Source: Bacillota bacterium (GTDB lineage Bacteria > Bacillota > Clostridia > Christensenellales > Aristaeellaceae). From it: a stretch of 34,899 bases of DNA. The stretch covers positions 1 through 34,899 of the forward strand of contig JAEXCG010000110.1 in assembly GCA_023402355.1 (NCBI GenBank), given 5' to 3'. The notes below the pieces were generated by a model. The model saw only the letters and a program-made list of their open reading frames with translations, was not told where the DNA came from and ran no database searches. Below, one piece after another: positions 14,645-24,415 of this stretch (within the stretch, counting starts at the first letter, position 1; every line of letters begins with the position of its first letter). Made by a program: the position numbers and the translations under genes.

Positions 14645-14756
14645 AGAGAGATTCTCCTTCTCAGCGATCGGTCGGGCGGTTTCTGGATGCTATCTAAAGG
14701 GAGCCGCGCGAGGACGCGCAGATCCCGAAAATCATCGCACCGCGATTGAAGCCCGA

Positions 14757-15821
14757 TCACCGGCTCTGGCGTAGGCGCGTAAAGAGCGCGGGCAGGCTCT
14801 TGCGCGAAAAACGGATGGCGCGCGCCGCGAGAAGACAAAGGGGCGCGCAGCCGCTGGAAAGCAGCGCGGAAAGCAGCCGGGCGGCCCGGCCCGACGGCGC
14901 GGCGTGCGGGAGCACGCGCCTGCACAGCGGACTGGAAAGCGTTTCCCGATAAAACGCCCTTCGTGCAGCCGCGTTCATCCCGGCGCGCGGATCGAAGGAG
15001 CGCTCGAGCGCGGAAAAGAAGTACCGGCTGTAGACGCCGCCCAGCACGCCCAGCACGCGCGCGTCCGTCATGCCCCAGCCGTCGTACAGGGAGAGCAGTC
15101 GGGCGACGCGCTCGCTGTTTTGCTCAAAGAAGTCGGGGACAAACCGGCTGGTAATGCTGCCGCCCGCCTGACGGTGGCAATAGTGCAGCGCGGGATAGCT
15201 GAGGGTGTTCATCGTCTCCCAGCAGGCGCACTGGTCGAGGTTGAAGAAGATGTCCTCCGTCACCAGCCGGGGCTCAAAGCGCGCGCCGCTTTCCCTTACC
15301 GTGCGCAGGCGGTAGAGCTTGTTGGGCGTGTAGCCCAGCAGTGTGATCGCTTCCAGCTCGATGAGCTGGCGGCGGACGGCCTCCCTGCCCTCGAAGCGGC
15401 CGTCCTGCGGGCAGTAGGGCGTCTGCTGGTAAAGCCGGCCCGCGGCGTCGTAATAGTCGTCCGACACGCCCCAGACGGTGACGTCCGCCTCCGGCAGGGC
15501 GCATACGCGAGAGAGCAGGTCGCGCTCCATGTCGTCGTCCGCGTCCATGAACATCAGGTATTCGCCGCGCGATTGCGCCATGCCCGCGTTGCGCGCGGCG
15601 GACGCGCCGCCGTTTTTTGCAAGGTGCAGCGCGCGCACCCGGCCGTCGGCCGCCGCGAGCGCGTCGATCAGGGCGGGGCTGTCGTCGGTGCAGCCGTCGT
15701 CCACGAGCAACAGCTCCAAGTCGCGAAACGTCTGGCCCAGCACGCTGTCCGCCGCGGCGCGCAGCGTCTGCGCCGCGTTGTAGACCGGCATGACCACGCT
15801 GATCTTTGGCGTCTTTTCCAT
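14757..15821 (-). CDS. Glycosyltransferase, GT2 family (GT-A fold)
   Basis: This 354-residue soluble or peripheral enzyme has an N-terminal GT-A domain: ISVVMPVYNAAQTL (7-20), LLVDDGCTDDS (38-48) and FMDADDD (91-97, metal-binding DxD). Further Asp/Glu residues near EDIFFNLDQ may act in catalysis. The C-terminal 100 residues are basic and helical. It would transfer a sugar from a nucleotide donor to a cell-surface glycan or lipid. It starts 4 bases after the stop of the upstream GT2 gene, so the two form an operon. The donor and acceptor are unknown. A weak hairpin (ATCGC/GCGAT, 14735-14747) follows. Confidence 0.9.
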   Translation of the reverse strand: MEKTPKISVVMPVYNAAQTLRAAADSVLGQTFRDLELLLVDDGCTDDSPALIDALAAADGRVRALHLAKNGGASAARNAGMAQSRGEYLMFMDADDDMERDLLSRVCALPEADVTVWGVSDDYYDAAGRLYQQTPYCPQDGRFEGREAVRRQLIELEAITLLGYTPNKLYRLRTVRESGARFEPRLVTEDIFFNLDQCACWETMNTLSYPALHYCHRQAGGSITSRFVPDFFEQNSERVARLLSLYDGWGMTDARVLGVLGGVYSRYFFSALERSFDPRAGMNAAARRAFYRETLSSPLCRRVLPHAAPSGRAARLLSALLSSGCAPLCLLAARAIRFSRKSLPALFTRLRQSR

Positions 15822-15825
15822 GGCG

Positions 15826-16878
15826 TCACCGTCCTGCCTTGAGCCGGGCGAACGTCTTCACGCTGCGCCGCTTGACGAAGTCGATAAAGCGCCCTTCCAG
15901 CAGGCAAAGCCCGGCGAGGCGTGCCCGGACGGGCAGCAGCATCAGCTTCATGTAAAAGCTGCGTGGCCGGGCGACGGACAGCGCGGCCTTCACGCGCGGG
16001 CTTTTAAGCATGCGCGCGATCTCTTTGCGCTGCTCGCGGCCTGAAAGCGTGCAGGCGGGCGAGGAGACGTTCTCGATGCAGCCGACGACGCGCTCGATGT
16101 AGCGGCGCTGCACCATTTCTTCGCTGGCGGGGTCGTGCACGCCCCAGTGGTCGTACAGTTCCAGCATCCAGCCGTGTTCCTCCTCGCGCTTTTCGTACAT
16201 GTCGGCGCGGTATCGGGCCGTCTCGCTCTCCTGACGGGCGCGCAGAAAGTGGTAATAGGGCGTATCCAGCACGCCGACCCGCTCCACGTCGCGGACCACG
16301 GCGAGCACGAAGGGGAAGTCGTCCCAGAACGTCTCGGGGAAGAGGATGCCGTGTTCGCGCAGGTAATCGGCGCGGAACAGCTTGTTCCACGGCGGATAGA
16401 GCAGGTTCGTGTCGAACAGGCGGTAGGCGTTCTCGCGAAACGCCCGCTGGCCTTCAAAGACCTCGCCGGGCTGACGGTGAACTTCGCGCACAAAGCGCTC
16501 CCCGTCATAGTAGGTGTCGATAAAAAAGGCCGCGACGACGAGCTGTAAGTCGTGCCGCTGTGCGAAATCGACCATTTCCGCGAGCATCGTGGGCTCCGCC
16601 CAGTCGTCCGCGTCCATAAAGTAGAGGTATTTGCCCGCGGCCTTTTCGATGGCGCGGTTTCGGGCCGCGGGCGCGCCGGCGTTTTGCTGATGGAAGACCG
16701 TGATGCGCGCGTCTTCCCCGGCAAGCCGGTCGAGGATCGCGCCGCTCTGGTCGGGCGAGCCGTCGTCCACCGCGAGCAGCTCAAAATCCGTAAAGGTCTG
16801 AGACAGAACGCTCCTCACCGCGCGCTCGACGAAGCGTTCCACCCTGTACACCGGCATGATGACACTGACGGTCGGCAT
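15826..16878 (-). CDS. Glycosyltransferase, GT2 family (GT-A fold)
   Basis: This 350-residue enzyme is similar in layout to its downstream neighbour: VSVIMPVYRVERFV (4-17), LLAVDDGSPDQSG (34-46) and YFMDADDW (86-93). Both have a basic helical C-terminus with RARLAGLCLLEGRFIDFVKRR here. The ATG at 16878 puts the family start MPTVSVIMPVY at the N-terminus and has AAAGGGGA upstream; longer in-frame openings contain no typical start region and overlap the promoter. It is first in a two-gene operon, suggesting two successive sugar transfers to one surface glycan, which is inference. Confidence 0.9.
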   Translation of the reverse strand: MPTVSVIMPVYRVERFVERAVRSVLSQTFTDFELLAVDDGSPDQSGAILDRLAGEDARITVFHQQNAGAPAARNRAIEKAAGKYLYFMDADDWAEPTMLAEMVDFAQRHDLQLVVAAFFIDTYYDGERFVREVHRQPGEVFEGQRAFRENAYRLFDTNLLYPPWNKLFRADYLREHGILFPETFWDDFPFVLAVVRDVERVGVLDTPYYHFLRARQESETARYRADMYEKREEEHGWMLELYDHWGVHDPASEEMVQRRYIERVVGCIENVSSPACTLSGREQRKEIARMLKSPRVKAALSVARPRSFYMKLMLLPVRARLAGLCLLEGRFIDFVKRRSVKTFARLKAGR

Positions 16879-16912
16879 CTGTATATCCCCTTTCGGGCTA
16901 CGTGATACGTCT

Positions 16913-16941
16913 ATTATACAATCCGCGCGGGCGGGCGTCAA
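16913..16941 (-). promoter_or_regulatory. Sigma-A-type promoter of the GT2 pair
   Basis: TTGACG (16941-16936) and TATAAT (16918-16913) on the minus strand are 17 bases apart, about 35 bases before the start codon. Confidence 0.87.
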
Positions 16942-16969
16942 ACGCTTGGGTGCGCATCTTGCGGCCCTG

Positions 16970-16978
16970 TGGTATAAT
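16970..16978 (+). promoter_or_regulatory. Extended -10 promoter for tex
   Basis: TGGTATAAT is an extended -10 element (TGn before TATAAT). No good -35 box is at 16-18 bases. It lies 74 bases before the tex start and diverges from the GT2 promoter. Confidence 0.6.
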
Positions 16979-17051
16979 GCGAAATGAAAACCGGGCGGCG
17001 GCAGGCAAAAGCGCTCACGTCCCCTCATCTCAACGCGAAAGGACGCATGTT

Positions 17052-19253
<2,202 letters not shown>

Positions 19254-19298
19254 AAAATTTGTTCAAAACCGCATCATGATTTCGCCCAAAACCTCCGA

Positions 19299-19304
19299 TA
19301 TACT
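19299..19304 (+). promoter_or_regulatory. Possible -10 element for the HtrA-like gene
   Basis: TATACT lies about 86 bases before the start codon. No recognisable -35 box is at standard spacing, so the promoter is weak, activator-dependent or absent. Read-through from tex is possible because no terminator is visible. Confidence 0.35.
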
Positions 19305-19389
19305 AAGCACGTAATCAAGAGGGGCCCGCAAAGAGGAAGGACTCGGAGGGTTACGGGAAAAAATAAGGATGGAAAGGAAGTTGTTACGT

Positions 19390-20577
19390 ATGAAAAACAC
19401 GCGTAAGTCTGTGATGATCATAGCGGTCATGACCGCACTGCTGCTGGCACTGGTGACGGCGTTCGGCGCGATGGCTGAGGAGGCGCAAAACGTCGAGGCG
19501 GCCAAGCACTTCAGCCTGGAGGCCGCCACGGCGGAACAGGATTCCCTGTCGGTGAAGGAAATCGTCAAGAAGTGCCAGAGCTCCATCGTGGCGATCACGA
19601 CGGAGACCACCCAGACCGTGAACAACGGTTACAGCTACGGCTATAACCCCTTCAGCTACGGCTACAGCCCCTATGGCTACGGCTACAACGCGCCGCGCCA
19701 GCAGGAGTACAAGGTGACGGGCGCGGCCTCCGGCATCATCATCAGCGAGGACGGCTACATCGTGACCAACGCGCATGTCGTGGAAGGCGCGGACCACGTG
19801 ACGGTCGCGCTCAACGACGGCACCGAGTACGAAGCCAAGGTGCTCGGCTACGCCAAGGACAACGACATCGCGGTCTGCAAGATCGACGCGACCGGCCTGA
19901 ACGCCGCGACGTTCGGCGACTCCGACACCGTCGAGGTCGGCGAGCTGGCGGTCGTCATCGGCAACCCGCTGGGCCAGGTCAACGGCGCGGTGACCGCGGG
20001 CATCATCTCCGCCCTGAACTATCCGTATCAGGACGACGAGCATTCGATCAACGCCATGCAGACGGACGCCGCGATCAACCAGGGCAACTCCGGCGGCGCG
20101 CTGTTCAACTCCTACGGCGAGGTCATCGGCGTGGTGTTCGCCAAGACCGGCGGCTCGCTGGTGGACGGCATCGGCTACGCGATCCCAGTCAACGACGTGA
20201 AGACCATCATCGAAGAGATCGTGAAGGACCCGGACGCCACGAGCGTCAAGACCGGCAAGAGCAACGTGATGCTGGGCGTGACGATCAGCGACATCACGGA
20301 GAAGATCTCGAACCAGTACGATATTCCCGTGGGCGCTTATGTTGAGAGCGTCGAAAAATACAGCGCGGCCGAGCGCGCCGGACTGGAGCACGGCGACGTG
20401 ATTCTCGAGTTCGCCGGCAAGACGGTTTCCAATAAGGAAGACGTGACGACCATCAAGAACGAGCAGACCCCCGGCGAGGACGTCGAGATGAAGATCTGGC
20501 GCAACGGCGACGAAATGACGCTGACCGTCCGCATCCCCAAGGCCAACGACGTGACCACCGAGGTCTCCAAGAACTAA
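19390..20577 (+). CDS. HtrA/DegP-like S1C serine protease, membrane-anchored
   Basis: This 395-residue protease has an N-terminal membrane segment or signal sequence (about 8-28) followed by AMAEEA. Next is a Tyr/Gly/Asn-rich stretch (79-100), a trypsin-like domain with His129 (TNAHVV), Asp159 (KDNDIAV) and Ser234 (QGNSGGALF), and one PDZ domain (about 293-383). It degrades or refolds damaged proteins outside the membrane. The ATG at 19390 has AAAGGAAG 9 bases upstream; the ATG at 19369 lies before that site. No CssRS-type regulator is in the window. The length fits one-PDZ Gram-positive family members. Confidence 0.93.
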   Translation: MKNTRKSVMIIAVMTALLLALVTAFGAMAEEAQNVEAAKHFSLEAATAEQDSLSVKEIVKKCQSSIVAITTETTQTVNNGYSYGYNPFSYGYSPYGYGYNAPRQQEYKVTGAASGIIISEDGYIVTNAHVVEGADHVTVALNDGTEYEAKVLGYAKDNDIAVCKIDATGLNAATFGDSDTVEVGELAVVIGNPLGQVNGAVTAGIISALNYPYQDDEHSINAMQTDAAINQGNSGGALFNSYGEVIGVVFAKTGGSLVDGIGYAIPVNDVKTIIEEIVKDPDATSVKTGKSNVMLGVTISDITEKISNQYDIPVGAYVESVEKYSAAERAGLEHGDVILEFAGKTVSNKEDVTTIKNEQTPGEDVEMKIWRNGDEMTLTVRIPKANDVTTEVSKN

Positions 20578-20609
20578 GACAGACAGCGAACCTTCAATGT
20601 GTTCTTCTC

Positions 20610-20657
20610 CTTCAAGCGAAAGGGGCTTCCCAGACGGGAAGCCCCTTTCGCTTGAAG
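20610..20657. terminator. 22-bp perfect hairpin between convergent genes
   Basis: A 22-bp perfect inverted repeat (20610-20631 with 20636-20657) closes on the loop AGAC, 32 bases after the protease stop and just past the stop of the zinc-ribbon gene on the other strand. No long T run follows on either side, so it may be a strong hairpin terminator working in both directions or an mRNA 3'-end protector. Confidence 0.7.
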
Positions 20658-20661
20658 CGCT

Positions 20662-21297
20662 TTACCCTTTGATGAAAAGGTAAGAACGCTTGGAAAAATA
20701 CAGATAGTTCACCAGCAGGAAACCGAGCATCGTGACGGTGCCGATCCAGTTGAAGGGAATATGGACACCTGTGATGGTGGTTATACCGTTAGAGAGGATG
20801 AAGTCAAGCCCAATCTGCAAAAGTATATATATGTAGTAGAGCGTCGGACCATTGGCGCAAAAACGGGCGAGGCGAAAGCGCGTATAGACGGCAAAAACCG
20901 CGAGCCCCAGGGTAAGCAGGGCACAGACGGTGCTGAACGTCTTAAGGCCGGGGTAATACTCAAAGATGTATGGCGCGACGTCGGCGCGGCCGTAATAAGC
21001 GCCCGTCATCAGGTTAAAAGCCTGTGTCAAGCACATGAAGGCGCTGCAGAACAACTGAAAGTAAATGATAAACTTGAACCACGCCAGGGGGACGTCCGAC
21101 GCTCTGACGCACTCGCGAGAAGCGTCGGATGCGGCCTGTGTGTCCGGACCAGCCTCGCTTTGCGCAATCTCCTTCTCGGACGATAGCGGTGGGGAAGGCG
21201 CCGTCTCGGACGATGTGGAGGAAGCGGCGGAACCGCCGCAGAAGCTGCAAAAGCGCGAGTCGTCCTGAATGGTTTTTCCGCAGTTTGGACAGAGCAT
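20662..21297 (-). CDS. Zinc-ribbon membrane protein, four transmembrane segments
   Basis: This 211-residue protein begins with a zinc-ribbon knuckle pair, MLCPNCGK (Cys3, Cys6) and FCSFCGG (Cys17, Cys20). A Ser/Glu-rich linker (about 23-65) follows, then four likely membrane segments (about 70-96, 118-140, 150-168 and 184-203). This zinc_ribbon_2-plus-membrane layout is common among poorly characterised Firmicutes proteins; its job is unknown. AAAGGAGG lies 7 bases before the ATG. It may be co-transcribed with the upstream GNAT gene (124-base gap), but the base composition differs strongly between them. Confidence 0.78.
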   Translation of the reverse strand: MLCPNCGKTIQDDSRFCSFCGGSAASSTSSETAPSPPLSSEKEIAQSEAGPDTQAASDASRECVRASDVPLAWFKFIIYFQLFCSAFMCLTQAFNLMTGAYYGRADVAPYIFEYYPGLKTFSTVCALLTLGLAVFAVYTRFRLARFCANGPTLYYIYILLQIGLDFILSNGITTITGVHIPFNWIGTVTMLGFLLVNYLYFSKRSYLFIKG

Positions 21298-21421
21298 GAC
21301 ACAACCTCCTTTGTGTTAAACAAATAAAAATCGTAAGAAAATCTAAGCAAATTTTAACACGCGGTTTAATGATACAGCCATAGGCGACCATAGCGTCCGG
21401 CGTGGACGAAGCTGTATTTGC

Positions 21422-21871
21422 TTATCTATCTTTCTCCATAACAAAATTAGTTAGAAAAATTCCCTGCCTTTCTACCTCTTGTTTTTTTATGGCTCTATAT
21501 CCTCGTTTTTCAAAAAATGGTTTTGCTGTAATGGAAGCGTGAGTTGTAATTTTTCCCTCAACTGCTTGTTCCAGTTGGTTACAAATAGCCGTTGCAATCC
21601 CTTTTCCTTGATAACCTGCATGAACAAACAAGCGGTCAAGATAACCGTCTTTATCTATATCTCCGAAGCCTACAATAATTTCATTATCAACAGCAACTAT
21701 ACTATAATGCTCTTGAAGTGAATAGTTCCATTTTTCTAAATCTACTTGTCCTGTTGCCCATACATCGAGTTGTTCTTTTGTGTAATCCTTTGCATTAATC
21801 ATGTGAATAGTATTATAAAATAGCTCCGTCACTTCTTTGCAATCTGAAGATTGATACCTTCTTAGCTCCAT
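21422..21871 (-). CDS. GNAT family N-acetyltransferase, probably acquired by transfer
   Basis: This 149-residue protein has the acetyl-CoA-binding motif of GNAT enzymes at VHAGYQGKGIATAICNQL (83-100) and a C-terminal NFVMEK strand. Substrate unknown; the general class transfers acetyl from acetyl-CoA to an amine. GGAGG lies 9 bases before the ATG, and a strong promoter is upstream. Codon use is AT-rich, quite unlike all neighbours, which favours recent horizontal transfer. The AT-rich stretch continues on both sides (about 21300-22290). Confidence 0.88.
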   Translation of the reverse strand: MELRRYQSSDCKEVTELFYNTIHMINAKDYTKEQLDVWATGQVDLEKWNYSLQEHYSIVAVDNEIIVGFGDIDKDGYLDRLFVHAGYQGKGIATAICNQLEQAVEGKITTHASITAKPFFEKRGYRAIKKQEVERQGIFLTNFVMEKDR

Positions 21872-21944
21872 TTTTCTATTCCTCCAACTTCTAATTTGTC
21901 AAATATACCTTATCCGCCTAAGACGTACAACCCATAATTTTTTC

Positions 21945-21973
21945 ATTTTAATATGACCGCATGGAAATGTCAA
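21945..21973 (-). promoter_or_regulatory. Sigma-A-type promoter for the GNAT gene
   Basis: TTGACA (21973-21968) and TAAAAT (21950-21945) on the minus strand are 17 bases apart. Confidence 0.83.
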
Positions 21974-22204
21974 ACAGCTCATTTTGTTTCATTACTTCAT
22001 GTTGCCGCTCATAACTCGGTTTGTTCACTTGGGCACCATTCGGGCACCATTTTACCTTTGGCAGGACGGTTTCTCACATGGCAGAAATGCTGATTTTTCG
22101 GCCTTCCCAGCTGGAAAAGAATTTTATAGTCACCCAATATTTACTATTCTTTATAGTGGCCAACGCGGCGCAGGTTTGACGAGAAAGCGCCCTTCCGAAT
22201 GTGG

Positions 22205-22233
22205 TTGACAAGGAAAGTAATTTGCATTACCAT
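22205..22233 (+). promoter_or_regulatory. Sigma-A-type promoter for the kinase/MATE pair
   Basis: TTGACA (22205-22210) is followed after 17 bases by TACCAT (22228-22233), 66 bases before the kinase start codon. The -35 is perfect and the -10 is weak. Confidence 0.68.
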
Positions 22234-22298
22234 GAGAATAGGGAAAGTTTATTTCTCGATGCAAACGGTTTCCTGCGAGACGAAAGTGAGGGATTTGC

Positions 22299-22892
22299 AT
22301 GAAGTATAACATCATCACCGTCGGCCGCGAGCATGGCTCGGGCGGAAGGATCATCGCAAAGAAGCTCTCCGAGCTGCTCGACGTTCCCTTCTACGACAAG
22401 GAACTCATCGCGCTGGCCGCGGAGGAAAGCGGCCTTTCGGAGCAGTGCGTGGAGGAGGCGGAGCAGAAGCACACCTCCGGTCTTCTCTACAGCTTCTACT
22501 ACGACAGCCGCAACCTGCCCATCGGCGACCGGGTGTTCCTGGCGCAGGCGGAGGTCATCCGCCGCGTCGCGAAGGAAGGCCCCTGCGTCATCGTGGGCCG
22601 CTGCGCGGACTATGTGCTGCAAAGCCGCGAGGACTGCCTCAACGCCTTCGTGTACGCGCCGATGGAAGAGCGCATCCGCCGCCTGACGGAGGACTACAAA
22701 TCCGAGCACAAGGACCCGCGCGCCTACCTTGCGCGCTACGACAAGCGCCGCGCGGCGTACTACGAGTTCTTTACCGGCAACACCTGGGGCGATTACCACA
22801 ACTATCACCTGATGGTGAACAGCGCCATCGGCCTTGACGAAGCCGCGGACGTGATCGCACGCATGGCGCAGGGAGGAACCGCGGCCAGATGA
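22299..22892 (+). CDS. Cytidylate-kinase-like P-loop protein
   Basis: This 197-residue protein matches the cytidylate kinase-like family found in clostridia rather than canonical Cmk. It begins YNIITVGREHGSGGRIIAKKL (P-loop GREHGSGG at 9-16) and continues with VPFYDKELIALAAEESG and a VIVGRCADYVL strand. A C-terminal arginine-rich segment (KRRAAYYEFFTGNTWGD) could contact phosphates. The true substrate of this family is not established. GAGGG lies 5 bases from the ATG. Its end overlaps the MATE start (ATGA), so the two are translationally coupled. Family assignment is good; function is inferred only at the level of small-molecule or nucleotide phosphorylation. Confidence 0.84.
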   Translation: MKYNIITVGREHGSGGRIIAKKLSELLDVPFYDKELIALAAEESGLSEQCVEEAEQKHTSGLLYSFYYDSRNLPIGDRVFLAQAEVIRRVAKEGPCVIVGRCADYVLQSREDCLNAFVYAPMEERIRRLTEDYKSEHKDPRAYLARYDKRRAAYYEFFTGNTWGDYHNYHLMVNSAIGLDEAADVIARMAQGGTAAR

Positions 22893-24262
22893 ATTCAAGC
22901 GAAAACAAGATGGGCGTGATGCCGGTCAACCGGCTGCTGATTTCCATGTCCATCCCGATGATGATTTCCATGCTGGTGCAGGCGCTTTACAACGTGGTGG
23001 ACAGCATGTTCGTATCGCGCATCAGCGAAAGCGCGCTGACCGCGGTATCCCTGGCGTTCCCCGCGCAAAACCTCATGATCGCGGTCGGCATCGGCACGGG
23101 CGTCGGCGTGAACGCGCTGCTCTCCAAGAGCCTCGGCGAACATAACCTGGAGCGGGCGAGCGGCGCGGCGCGCAACGCGGTGTTCCTGGCAGCGTGCAGC
23201 TATTTGGCCTTCGCGCTGCTGGGCGCCTGCTTTACGCGCACGTTTTTCCTCATGCAGACGGACATTCAGGAGATCGTCGATTACGGCACGCAGTACCTGA
23301 CCGTCTGCCTCGTCTGCTCGTTCGGCTTTTTCACGCAGGTGATGTACGAAAAGCTGCTGCAATCCACGGGCCGCACGTTTTACAGCATGATCACGCAGGC
23401 GACGGGCGCCGTGATCAACATCGTGCTCGACCCCATCATGATCTTCGGCCTTTTCGGCTTTCCACGGCTGGGCGTCACCGGCGCGGCTGTGGCCACCGTC
23501 TCCGGACAGATCGTGGGCGCGCTGCTCGCCATTTACTTCAACAGCCGCAAAAATCCGGAGCTATCCATGTCCTTTAAGGGCTTTCGCCCCAGCGCGCACA
23601 TCATCCGCCGCATTTACTCCGTGGGCGTGCCCTCGATCATCATGGCTTCCATCGGTTCTGTGATGACGTTTGGCATGAACAAGATCCTGATCGCCTTTTC
23701 CTCGACCGCGACCGCGGTCTTCGGCGTGTACTTCAAGCTGCAAAGCTTCGTGTTCATGCCGGTGTTCGGCCTGAACAACGGCATGGTGCCGATCGTGGCG
23801 TACAACTACGGCGCGAAGAAGCCGGACCGCATCACAAAGACGCTCAAGCTCAGCATCTGCTACGCGGTGGGCATCATGTTCGTGGGCTTCCTCATCTTCC
23901 AGCTCATGCCGGACAGGCTGCTCAGGATCTTCAACGCCTCCGAGCACATGATGGGCATCGGGGAGCCTGCGCTGCGCATCATCAGCACGCACTTTTTGAT
24001 CGCGGGCGTTTCGGTCGTGTGCTCGTCCCTGTTTCAGGCGCTCTCGCACGGCGTGCTCAGCCTGATCGTCTCGGTCGCGCGCCAGCTCGTCGTGCTGCTG
24101 CCCGCCGCTTTCCTGCTCTCGCGCACCGGCTCGCTGGACGCGGTTTGGTGGGCTTTCCCCATCGCGGAGGTCGCGTCCCTCCTGCTGTGCGTCGTCTTCC
24201 TGCGCAGGGTGTACAGGAGCCAGATCAGGACGCTGGCGGAACCGTCAGGCGAAATTGTATGA
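22889..24262 (+). CDS. MATE family efflux transporter
   Basis: This 457-residue membrane protein has about twelve transmembrane segments in two similar halves, beginning PVNRLLISMSIPMMISMLVQALYNVVDSMF, which is typical of MATE antiporters. MATE proteins export cationic drugs and metabolites using Na+ or H+ gradients; the substrate is unknown here. Its start overlaps the stop of the kinase-like gene by 4 bases. An intrinsic terminator follows within 10 bases. Confidence 0.93.
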   Translation: MNSSENKMGVMPVNRLLISMSIPMMISMLVQALYNVVDSMFVSRISESALTAVSLAFPAQNLMIAVGIGTGVGVNALLSKSLGEHNLERASGAARNAVFLAACSYLAFALLGACFTRTFFLMQTDIQEIVDYGTQYLTVCLVCSFGFFTQVMYEKLLQSTGRTFYSMITQATGAVINIVLDPIMIFGLFGFPRLGVTGAAVATVSGQIVGALLAIYFNSRKNPELSMSFKGFRPSAHIIRRIYSVGVPSIIMASIGSVMTFGMNKILIAFSSTATAVFGVYFKLQSFVFMPVFGLNNGMVPIVAYNYGAKKPDRITKTLKLSICYAVGIMFVGFLIFQLMPDRLLRIFNASEHMMGIGEPALRIISTHFLIAGVSVVCSSLFQALSHGVLSLIVSVARQLVVLLPAAFLLSRTGSLDAVWWAFPIAEVASLLLCVVFLRRVYRSQIRTLAEPSGEIV

Positions 24263-24269
24263 CAAAATA

Positions 24270-24299
24270 GGCGCGGAAGGTCCTTCCGCCGCCTTTTTT
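24270..24299 (+). terminator. Intrinsic terminator of the kinase/MATE operon
   Basis: GGCG-CGGAAGG pairs with CCTTCCG-C-CGCC across one unpaired base and runs into six T residues (24294-24299), just after the MATE stop. Confidence 0.88.
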
Positions 24300-24300
24300 G

Positions 24301-24329
24301 TTGACGCTTGTTGGCCCGCGTGCTACCTT
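24301..24329 (+). promoter_or_regulatory. Possible promoter for the following plus-strand gene
   Basis: TTGACG (24301-24306) and TACCTT (24324-24329) are 17 bases apart. The -10 is poor, so confidence is limited. Confidence 0.4.
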
Positions 24330-24415
24330 ATAGGGAAAAGGCGCCGCAGGGGCTGCTCGCTTTGGGCGTACGAGCGGGTGCAGGCCCCGCCGGCGAAACC
24401 GAGGAGGAATGACGC

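Larger units (their letters stand above)
21872..22298. other. AT-rich gap, possible remnant of an acquired element
   Basis: This 427-base gap has lower GC than the rest of the window. It holds the GNAT promoter on the left and the kinase promoter on the right. Between them is a tandem GGGCACCATT pair (22031-22040 and 22042-22051). The minus strand has a 43-codon open stretch from about 22140 to a TGA at 22009-22011 (ends in KMVPEWCPSEQTEL) with no start. It could be the tail of a lost gene or chance. No intact gene was recognised. Confidence 0.5.

Noticed and set aside
22031..22051. CRISPR-like repeat
   Set aside because: Only two short tandem copies with a single-base gap and no spacers or cas genes.
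21984..22208. 74-codon plus-strand open frame in the AT-rich gap
   Set aside because: No good ribosome binding site, no family resemblance, and it overlaps the kinase promoter.
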